Origin: Enterobacteriaceae endosymbiont of Plateumaris rustica | GTDB taxonomy: Bacteria > Pseudomonadota > Gammaproteobacteria > Enterobacterales > Enterobacteriaceae | NCBI RefSeq assembly: GCF_012562965.1 | Contig: NZ_CP046229.1 | Coordinates: 1-5,108 of the forward strand | DNA: 5,108 nt | Direction of reading: 5' to 3' | Shown here: positions 1 to 4,893 of the stretch, piece by piece | How positions within the stretch are numbered: position 1 is the stretch's first letter | Layout of the letters: each line of letters opens with the position of its first letter | Position numbers and translations under genes: made by a program | Notes under the pieces: generated by a model | Seen by the model: only the letters and a program-made list of their open reading frames with translations | The model's database searches: none | What the model was told of the DNA's origin: nothing

Positions 1-77
1 ATTACAGCTCATCAACTTAATGATGAAAATATAAATATTAAAAAAAATGATTATTTAAAAAGAGAAAATTTTTATAT
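1..77. repeat. Terminal direct repeat, left copy (circular overlap)
   Basis: Bases 1-77 are identical to 5032-5108. The adhesin reading frame continues through the join without a break. An exact end overlap of 77 bases is typical of a circular contig from a de Bruijn graph assembler run at k=77, so this is best read as a linearised circle of 5031 bp and not as a biological repeat. Confidence 0.93.
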
Positions 78-2610
78 TAAAGACGATATTATTAATAACA
101 TCGATGAAGAGAATTTTTTAAAAATTTTTCATGAAAATATTTCTCAGTTAGTTCATTTAAAAAATGGATCTGATAAAAATTATTTGAAAAAATATAAAAC
201 ATCACAATTTACTGAAAATTTTAATGAGAAAAATTTATTTAATTTCATATTACAAACAACAAATTTAATAAAACATGGGTTAAATAATAAAGAAGAAATT
301 CTTAATATTTTAAAAAATAGTTTTATAAATGTAGTAAACGAAGAATTAAATAATCAGCTAAATAATAAGGTAAAAGATATATTTGGTTTATTTAATCTTA
401 AAGGAAGAAGTTTAGTAAGTTTAAATTTAGATGAAAATTTATCTTTAAGTAATTCTGAAATTAAAATATTTTTATCACTTTTTGAAAAAAAAGATTATTT
501 ATTTTTTATCCAAAACAGCATTCATAAATCTGATAATAGAAATCAATTAAATATTGGTATTGGATTTAGAAAATTTAATAAAAATTATATGTTGGGTATA
601 AATAATTTTTTAGATTATGATGTTTTTCATGAAAACACTAGGACTAGTATTGGTATTGAATATTGGCAAAATTTTTTTAAATTAAGTGCAAATACTTATT
701 TTAGACTAAGTGGATGGAATCATTTAGATAGTCAAAAATTATTTTTTAATGATATTAATTTTTCTAAAGGTGATAAGTTTTTTAATTATAATGAATATTA
801 TGAAAGACCTGTTAATGGATGGGATATTAAAATAGAAGGATTTTTTCCTAAAATACCAGAAATTATTTTGAATCTTTCTTATGAAAAATATTATGGAAAT
901 ATAGGTTTTAAAGAAAAGTATTTTAATATTGAACATAAAAAATTGTTTTCTCCATGTATATTTATAATAGGAATATCTTATAGGCCAATACCTGCATTAG
1001 TTTTTTCAGCTGGAAAAGTGTTAACTTTATCAGGTGAAACTAATAGTAGTTTCGGTATTAGTTTAAATTTTAAATTTGGTATGCCTTGGGAAAATCAAAT
1101 TCGACCTAATGAAGAAAATATATTTATTTCTTCTTCTATAAAAAGAAATAAATATGATTTTGTAGATAGAAACGATAATATAGTATTAGAATATAGAAAA
1201 AAACATTTAATTAAATTGGAAACATTACATAAAATAATAAATTATCCTGGAACTGAAAATTCATTAAATATTAAAGTCGATTCAATCGATTATTTTAAGA
1301 ATATGATTTTTAATAATACTGAAGAATTTAATAAGAATGATGGTTATATTAAAAAAGGAGTGGGTTATAATTATATTCTTGTATTACCCAAATATAATTT
1401 TCGAAATATTAATAAAAATCATTATAGGATTAAATTAACAGCTTTTGATATTTATAATAATAAATCTATATCTTATATAGATGTAACTGTTTTAAAACCT
1501 AATATAAATAGGACATTTTCAACATTTACTGTTTTTCCTAAACAAATATTAGTAAATAGAGAATCTGCAAAAGTTATATTTGAAGCAAGGGATATGAATA
1601 ACAATGTTATTGCTAATATAAAAAATTTAGAATTTATAGTTTATAAAGGAACAACAGAAAAACATAATGTACATATTTCTAAGATAATAGAGAAACCTAA
1701 AGGGACATATTCTGCAGAAATAACTAGTGAATCTATTGCTAATAAAATTTTTTTAGGAGTAAAGGTAAATAAGAGAATTAATAAAAATTTATATGATTAT
1801 GTAAGTATAATAAATCCTTCAGCAGATAATATCCAAATTGTAACCAATGTTTATAAAGCTAAAGTTGGTGATGCTATTCCAATGACTATACTTGTATTTG
1901 ATAAAAAAGGCAGTAGATTAGGTAATGCTTCAGTTAGAATAGAAACAGTATCTATTAAGGATCGTCAAGGTAGAATACGTAAAGATTCTGGTTTATTACG
2001 TATTTATAATTTAAGAACAGAAAAATCATATACTGGTAGAAAATTTTTGTTTTATACAAATAGTTTTGGTCAAATACCTATACGTATGTTTGATCCTCAA
2101 GGTATTGGTGTTAAAACTGAATTAGATTTTATTGCTGATAATTATATCAGAAAAAGAATTTCTTTTATATATACAGTAAGTACTAGTCCTGATACTCCTA
2201 ATGCCAATATGTATGGTCATATGACTGATATTATAGAAGTTAATGGGACTAAATTTTTTAGACCACCATTAATGCAAGAATTTAGGGGAGATGTTGTTCG
2301 TCATCATTTAAATGAAGACTGGGCTGCATTAACTTGGGATAACGCAGTATTATACTGTAAGAATATTAGAAATGGTGAAGTTCCAGATAAATTTAAAGTT
2401 GCTTATCTTTTAGCTGCACATCCTAGTGATGAGATATTTAGTAATTATGGATGGCCTTTAACTACTGATTTCGCGGAAGTTTGGACTTCAAGTTGGACAA
2501 TTAAAGCATATATTCCTAGACCATTGTATTATTTTTATAATTTTATAACTAAAGAAGAAATTGAAGGTATAAATAGTTCTTCTTATGCAGTTACATGTGA
2601 GGTAAAATAA
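1..2610 (+). CDS. Intimin/invasin-type inverse autotransporter adhesin, main part (residues 47-915 of 915)
   Basis: Outer-membrane adhesin of the intimin/invasin (type Ve) family, which displays a C-terminal passenger on the cell surface. The frame is open from base 1 and continues from the ATG at 4894 across the circular join. A TTG at 184 is therefore not the real start, and the full protein is 915 residues. In full numbering: signal cleavage is likely after A49; residues 50-185 are a polar, helical periplasmic stretch with no LysM that I can see; about 187-430 is the barrel, with family landmarks NIGIGFR, LSANTYFRLSGW, YERPVNGWD (313-321) and, at its exit, YDFVDRNDNIVLEYRKK (431-447). Residues 448-547 are the first Ig-like domain; about 548-650 and 651-775 are Big_1-like domains. 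TSPDTPNAN (774-782) leads to a lectin-like C-terminal domain (783-915) with HPSDEIFSNYGWP (853-865). C832 and C912 are the only cysteines in the passenger and probably form a disulfide. The reading frame is intact. The gene converges on pheA. The host receptor is unknown. Confidence 0.93.
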   Translation: MTAHQLNDENINIKKNDYLKRENFYIKDDIINNIDEENFLKIFHENISQLVHLKNGSDKNYLKKYKTSQFTENFNEKNLFNFILQTTNLIKHGLNNKEEILNILKNSFINVVNEELNNQLNNKVKDIFGLFNLKGRSLVSLNLDENLSLSNSEIKIFLSLFEKKDYLFFIQNSIHKSDNRNQLNIGIGFRKFNKNYMLGINNFLDYDVFHENTRTSIGIEYWQNFFKLSANTYFRLSGWNHLDSQKLFFNDINFSKGDKFFNYNEYYERPVNGWDIKIEGFFPKIPEIILNLSYEKYYGNIGFKEKYFNIEHKKLFSPCIFIIGISYRPIPALVFSAGKVLTLSGETNSSFGISLNFKFGMPWENQIRPNEENIFISSSIKRNKYDFVDRNDNIVLEYRKKHLIKLETLHKIINYPGTENSLNIKVDSIDYFKNMIFNNTEEFNKNDGYIKKGVGYNYILVLPKYNFRNINKNHYRIKLTAFDIYNNKSISYIDVTVLKPNINRTFSTFTVFPKQILVNRESAKVIFEARDMNNNVIANIKNLEFIVYKGTTEKHNVHISKIIEKPKGTYSAEITSESIANKIFLGVKVNKRINKNLYDYVSIINPSADNIQIVTNVYKAKVGDAIPMTILVFDKKGSRLGNASVRIETVSIKDRQGRIRKDSGLLRIYNLRTEKSYTGRKFLFYTNSFGQIPIRMFDPQGIGVKTELDFIADNYIRKRISFIYTVSTSPDTPNANMYGHMTDIIEVNGTKFFRPPLMQEFRGDVVRHHLNEDWAALTWDNAVLYCKNIRNGEVPDKFKVAYLLAAHPSDEIFSNYGWPLTTDFAEVWTSSWTIKAYIPRPLYYFYNFITKEEIEGINSSSYAVTCEVK

Positions 2611-2631
2611 ATTTTTGATTTTATTTATTTT
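2604..2631. terminator. Possible bidirectional terminator between convergent genes
   Basis: The adhesin and pheA stop codons are 29 bp apart. A 9-bp perfect inverted repeat (2604-2612 with 2623-2631, 10-base loop) spans the adhesin stop, with further T bases after it. The stem is made only of A-T pairs, so it is weak by the usual standard. The convergent position is the main argument. Confidence 0.3.
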
Positions 2632-2639
2632 TTAAATTT

Positions 2640-3335
2640 TTAATTTTTTAAAACTAAAAATTTAGTTTTATTATTTAGTTTATTTGATAATGAATGAGTT
2701 TTTATGATATTTAATTTATAAAATTCAGCTGTTTCTTTATTTCCTATAGCAGCAAAATTTTTTACTTTAAATTGAAATATTTTTTTTATTGCAATTGCGG
2801 TACTTTTGCAAAAATGTTTTTTCCATAAAGGATATTTATTTATGAAAGTACTACACTGTTTAAATGGTTCATTATGACTAAAAACATGATTAATATTATT
2901 AATGTTTTTAGATTTATCAAATGTTATTAAACAATGTTTAATTGGTATTTTAAATTTAAAATGAATTTTCAAAGAACTATTTTTAAACAAATTATTTACT
3001 TTACTTATTATTCCAGAACAATTATTTTCTATAGGAACTATGGCAAAATTAATAATATTTCTTTCCATATAAGAGAATAATTCATCAAAACTATTACAAC
3101 TTATATTAAAAATTTTTTTTTTATTAAAAAAAAAATTTTTAATATAAGTTAATGTAGCTAAATTAGAATAAGTACCTTTAGGTCCTAAAAAAGCTATACT
3201 TATAATAGAACTATCATTTTTTATTTTGTTATAAATATTTTTTATATAAAATTCAAAGTTATTTATAGTTATAATTTTATATAATAAATTTTTTGAAAAA
3301 TAAAAATCACAATTTATATTAATTTTATTAGTCAT
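2640..3335 (-). CDS. pheA: Prephenate dehydratase, minimal form lacking a working chorismate mutase and the ACT domain
   Basis: Converts prephenate to phenylpyruvate, the committed step to phenylalanine, in the cytoplasm. The 231 residues align with the dehydratase part of the enterobacterial P-protein. Matching stretches are IAFLGPKGTYSNLA (47-60), VPIENNCSG (100-108), HCLI (134-137), VFSHNEPFKQCSTFINKYPLWK (151-172), AAIG (195-198) and TKFLVL (224-229). E103/N104, S153, Q160 and T224 correspond to E159/N160, S208, Q215 and T278 of the E. coli enzyme. The TRF motif reads TKF, and the position of E. coli E232 is K177. Residues 9-42 look like the last part of the chorismate mutase domain (NLLYKIITINN, FYIKNIYNKIKNDS) without its active-site arginines. 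The protein stops a few residues after TKF, just where the ACT domain would begin, so phenylalanine feedback control should be absent. No clear Shine-Dalgarno precedes the ATG. It lies 67 bp downstream of trfA on the same strand and may share its transcript. Confidence 0.88.
   Translation of the reverse strand: MTNKININCDFYFSKNLLYKIITINNFEFYIKNIYNKIKNDSSIISIAFLGPKGTYSNLATLTYIKNFFFNKKKIFNISCNSFDELFSYMERNIINFAIVPIENNCSGIISKVNNLFKNSSLKIHFKFKIPIKHCLITFDKSKNINNINHVFSHNEPFKQCSTFINKYPLWKKHFCKSTAIAIKKIFQFKVKNFAAIGNKETAEFYKLNIIKTHSLSNKLNNKTKFLVLKN
3098..3150 (-). repeat. Perfect 25-bp inverted repeat inside pheA
   Basis: Bases 3098-3122 and 3126-3150 are exact reverse complements around a 3-base loop. 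The arms include a T10 tract (3113-3122) and an A10 tract (3126-3135). The stretch encodes about residues 63-79 (YIKNFFFNKKKIFNIS), in a region that varies between dehydratases. The mRNA could form a long, almost purely A-U hairpin. The homopolymers are also likely spots for polymerase slippage. Confidence 0.9.
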
Positions 3336-3343
3336 AAATTATA

Positions 3344-3406
3344 ATAAAAAATTTTGGAATATATCTTGTAATTTATCATATATAATAAAAATATTCCATT
3401 TTTTAT
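3344..3406 (-). terminator. Bulged hairpin between trfA and pheA, possible trfA terminator
   Basis: The 8-bp arms TGGAATAT (3355-3362) and ATATTCCA (3391-3398) pair. After a 3-base bulge, a further 8 A-T pairs form (3344-3351 with 3399-3406). The outer arm overlaps the trfA stop codon. Read on the minus strand, the 3' arm runs into a T-rich tract just before the pheA ATG. It may end the trfA transcript or act as a structured pheA leader. A TATGAT at 3380-3375 on the minus strand could be a -10 element for pheA, but I see no matching -35. Confidence 0.35.
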
Positions 3407-4242
3407 TTTTTAATATGTACGTGATCATTAATATCAATTAAACATTTCCATCCTGTTGCAAATGAGACTTCTTCTAGTGATTTTTTTAAATTTTGTCTAA
3501 ATTTCCAAAGTACAATAATACTACTACCACAAAGTTTTTGTAAAGTTTGTACTTTATAAGATAAAGGATTTTTGTGAGAACAATAAAAACAATGTATCCA
3601 TTGCGATAATGATTTACCTTTTAATTTCATTCTTTCTTTTAAAGAAATTCCTGTCCACATTGCATCAGTAAAAAAATAAATTATTTTTTTATTTAATATA
3701 ATTATATATTCTTTTGTTTTTTCATTTCTATACCATTCATGTAATAAATGTCCTACATAAAAGAAATGTTCATCTCTTATTTCTATACAACATACAGACA
3801 ATCTAATTAAACAAGATTTTAACCATTCATAATCACTTCTACCAGTTTTTCTATTTATAGATTTTAAAAAATTATAAGTTTTAAATTTAACTTTTTCTCC
3901 TAAAGGAACTTTTTTTAATCTATGTAAACATTCTAGCCAAACATCTAAATCAGTTTGATCTAAACTTTCACCTGTAAAACGTATAAAAATACCATTTAAA
4001 GTTGTTTTTAAAACATTTTTTTCATATTTTCTATTACCTTTTTTAATTACTCCAAATAATGAACTTCGAAGCATTATATTAGGAATAGATCTCTTATTAT
4101 CTGAAATAACAGGCATTTTTTTAATAAGTTTTCCATTATTTTTTAGAAAATAAGATGTACCATAATAATTCTTCTTTTTTTTTAAAGAAGAATTATTTTC
4201 ATTAATTAATTTATTAATTCTATTATATAGATTTTTATACAT
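3403..4242 (-). CDS. trfA: TrfA-family plasmid replication initiator
   Basis: Binds origin iterons and starts plasmid replication by opening the origin and loading the host helicase. At 279 residues it is close to the short (33 kDa) TrfA of IncP plasmid RK2. After a basic, low-complexity start (1-50) come family matches to RK2 TrfA: IPNIMLRSSLFGV (53-65; RK2 PNDVARSALF), FTGESLDQTDLDVWLECL (89-106; RK2 YTGVELRADDELVWQQVL), PLGEKVKF (113-120), a region ending SHKNPLSYKVQTLQKLCGS (222-240; RK2 SHREPYPLKLETFRLMCGS), and a C-terminus ending DHVHIKK. The fold is expected to be two winged-helix domains. The ATG at 4242 has only a weak purine stretch upstream. The six iterons lie 145 bp upstream of the start, and a TTGACA promoter lies between, which suggests autoregulation. 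The frame is intact, with no sign of decay. Confidence 0.9.
   Translation of the reverse strand: MYKNLYNRINKLINENNSSLKKKKNYYGTSYFLKNNGKLIKKMPVISDNKRSIPNIMLRSSLFGVIKKGNRKYEKNVLKTTLNGIFIRFTGESLDQTDLDVWLECLHRLKKVPLGEKVKFKTYNFLKSINRKTGRSDYEWLKSCLIRLSVCCIEIRDEHFFYVGHLLHEWYRNEKTKEYIIILNKKIIYFFTDAMWTGISLKERMKLKGKSLSQWIHCFYCSHKNPLSYKVQTLQKLCGSSIIVLWKFRQNLKKSLEEVSFATGWKCLIDINDHVHIKK
4164..4197 (-). repeat. 14-bp perfect inverted repeat near the 5' end of trfA
   Basis: AATAATTCTTCTTT (4164-4177) and its exact reverse complement (4184-4197) flank a T6 loop. The hairpin covers codons 16-27, the low-complexity basic linker of the initiator. It includes three G-C pairs and is only about 45 bases into the coding sequence, where RNA structure can affect translation. 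Function is inferred only from position. Confidence 0.85.
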
Positions 4243-4258
4243 TCATTATCTTATAAAT

Positions 4259-4288
4259 TAAATTTTTTTATTTTTTTAAAAAAATTTA
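4259..4288 (-). repeat. A/T-only inverted repeat in the trfA leader
   Basis: Bases 4259-4269 and 4278-4288 are perfect 11-base reverse complements. They lie between the predicted trfA transcription start (around 4322) and the ATG at 4242. Every pair is A-T, and in this composition such a repeat may be chance. It is listed because it sits in the initiator mRNA leader. Confidence 0.45.
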
Positions 4289-4290
4289 TT

Positions 4291-4357
4291 TTAACACATA
4301 ATTTTTTTATATATAACATACAAAAGTTATTTTATATAAAAGTTTTATATGTGTCAA
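4291..4357. promoter_or_regulatory. Divergent ACACAT-type arms flanking the trfA promoter, candidate operator
   Basis: TTAACACATA (4291-4300) on the plus strand and TTGACACATA on the minus strand (4357-4348) form an inverted pair with one mismatch over 10 bases. The second arm contains the -35 of the trfA promoter, and the first lies just inside the predicted transcript. A dimeric repressor, TrfA itself, or DnaA could bind here. The plus copy TTTAACACA (4290-4298) is one base off the relaxed DnaA box TTWTNCACA. Confidence 0.35.
4329..4357 (-). promoter_or_regulatory. trfA promoter (sigma-70 type)
   Basis: On the minus strand, a consensus -35 TTGACA lies at 4357-4352. It is followed after 17 bases by TAAAAT (4334-4329); a TATAAA at 4336-4331 (15-base spacing) is an alternative -10. 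Transcription would start around 4322 and give a leader of about 80 bases before the trfA ATG. The -35 is only about 30 bases from the first iteron, so TrfA bound to the array could influence it. Confidence 0.6.
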
Positions 4358-4386
4358 GTTATATAAATAATTTATTTTTAGAGATA

Positions 4387-4512
4387 TCGGGATAGCAAGT
4401 AGGTTGACTCGGGATAGCAAGTAGGTTGACTCGGGATAGCAAGTAGGTGACTCGGGATAGCAAGTAGCAAAACTCGGGATAGCAAGTAGCAAAACTCGGG
4501 ATAGCAAGTAGC
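4387..4512. repeat. Six iterons, plasmid replication origin
   Basis: Six tandem copies of the 16-base core TCGGGATAGCAAGTAG start at 4387, 4409, 4431, 4452, 4474 and 4496. The spacing is 22, 22, 21, 22 and 22 bases. The tail after the core is GTTGAC in copies 1-2, GTGAC in copy 3 (one T lost), CAAAAC in copies 4-5, and C followed by an A-run in copy 6. The two halves of the array thus form two subfamilies. The array is far richer in G+C than its surroundings and lies next to the initiator gene, as expected for TrfA binding sites. A minus-strand open frame across it is an artefact of the repeats. Confidence 0.93.
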
Positions 4513-4620
4513 AAAAAAAAAAAATAAATGACGTAACCCTTTGATTCTAAAGAACTTTTTTATTTTTTTTTTAATATATAATCTTTTATAATACTTTTAT
4601 AAAAAAAGATATTTTTAAAT
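4513..4620. other. AT-rich segment beside the iterons, likely duplex-unwinding region
   Basis: Directly after iteron 6 come an A12 run (4513-4524), the candidate IHF site, T6 and T10 runs (4556-4572), and almost pure A/T DNA to 4620. Iteron plasmids usually unwind in an AT-rich segment flanking the array, and this is the natural candidate. Because the whole plasmid is AT-rich, position carries more weight than composition. A 7-bp hairpin (4581-4587 with 4604-4610) followed by T-rich DNA also lies here. Confidence 0.5.
4534..4561 (-). promoter_or_regulatory. Candidate IHF-binding site next to the iterons
   Basis: On the minus strand AATCAAAGGGTTA (4546-4534) fits the IHF consensus WATCAANNNNTTR at every fixed position. 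An A6 tract (4561-4556) lies 9 bases 5' of it, close to the arrangement of the phage lambda H' site. IHF bends DNA sharply at the origins of iteron plasmids such as pSC101 and R6K. The short CCC/GGG in this stretch stands out in the surrounding A/T sequence. Confidence 0.55.
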
Positions 4621-4704
4621 TAATCTTACATGTGTAATATATTTTTAAATAGTAAACTTGAAAAAAATAAAAAAAGGAACTATAATAAGAATACAGTTTT
4701 TGTG

Positions 4705-4730
4705 TATGAACATAATTTTGTATGTTCATA
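4705..4730. repeat. 10-bp perfect inverted repeat, possible operator
   Basis: TATGAACATA (4705-4714) and TATGTTCATA (4721-4730) are exact reverse complements with a 6-base spacer. Arms of this size, with centres about 16 bases apart, suit a dimeric DNA-binding protein. No T-tract follows, so a terminator is less likely. It lies about 95 bases upstream of the predicted adhesin promoter. Confidence 0.55.
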
Positions 4731-4738
4731 TATCTGTA

Positions 4739-4761
4739 AGTAAAAAAAACACTTTTTTACT
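4739..4761. repeat. 9-bp inverted repeat, A/T hairpin
   Basis: AGTAAAAAA (4739-4747) and TTTTTTACT (4753-4761) are reverse complements around a 5-base loop. It follows the 10-bp inverted repeat by 8 bases. It could act as a weak terminator insulating the adhesin promoter from origin transcripts, or be chance in such A/T-rich DNA. Confidence 0.3.
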
Positions 4762-4822
4762 TTGTATAAAACAAAAAATAAGGAATTATTTATTAATAAA
4801 TAAAAATATCTTTTTTTTTATA

Positions 4823-4851
4823 TTGACATACAAAAACAGTAATTAAATACT
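4823..4851 (+). promoter_or_regulatory. Predicted promoter of the adhesin gene
   Basis: A consensus -35 TTGACA (4823-4828) is followed after 17 bases by AATACT (4846-4851), a 4 of 6 match to the -10 consensus. The start would be near 4858, leaving a leader of about 35 bases. The ribosome site is weak: AAGTGG at 4874-4879 is 14 bases before the ATG. Confidence 0.45.
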
Positions 4852-4893
4852 AAATTAGAAATTAATAATCTATAAGTGGTTAAAAATATAATA

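Larger units (their letters stand above)
4621..4822. other. Non-coding stretch between origin and adhesin promoter
   Basis: I find no convincing gene here. An open frame of 62 codons at 4658-4846 starts at TTG, has no family resemblance and is low-complexity. The stretch holds a third ACACAT-type motif (minus strand 4637-4629, TTACACATG) and two inverted repeats, described separately. It may contain accessory origin or partition sites. Confidence 0.5.

Noticed and set aside
1..77. Terminal repeats as a transposon or phage end
   Set aside because: The repeats are exact, lie within a coding sequence that reads through in frame, and have the size of an assembly k-mer overlap.
184..186. TTG as the adhesin start
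   Set aside because: The frame is open upstream through the circular join to an ATG followed by a signal peptide.
739..936. Minus-strand open frame of 65 codons
   Set aside because: It lies opposite the highly recognisable barrel region of the adhesin; a shadow of A/T-rich coding DNA.
2649..2670. 10-bp inverted repeat at the 3' end of pheA as a terminator
   Set aside because: It lies in the last codons (KTKFLVLKN) and, on the pheA strand, is followed by A bases rather than a T-tract; codon content explains it.
4307..4507. Minus-strand open frame of 66 codons
   Set aside because: Its first half is the iteron array translated (repeated LLAIP and CYPES units) and the rest is promoter DNA; no family resemblance.
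4387..4512. CRISPR array
   Set aside because: The units are tandem, with 5-6 base tails instead of spacers, and lie beside a replication initiator; they are iterons.
4658..4846. Plus-strand open frame of 62 codons
   Set aside because: It starts at TTG with no convincing ribosome site, has low-complexity K/I/N/F content, and overlaps inverted repeats and the adhesin -35.
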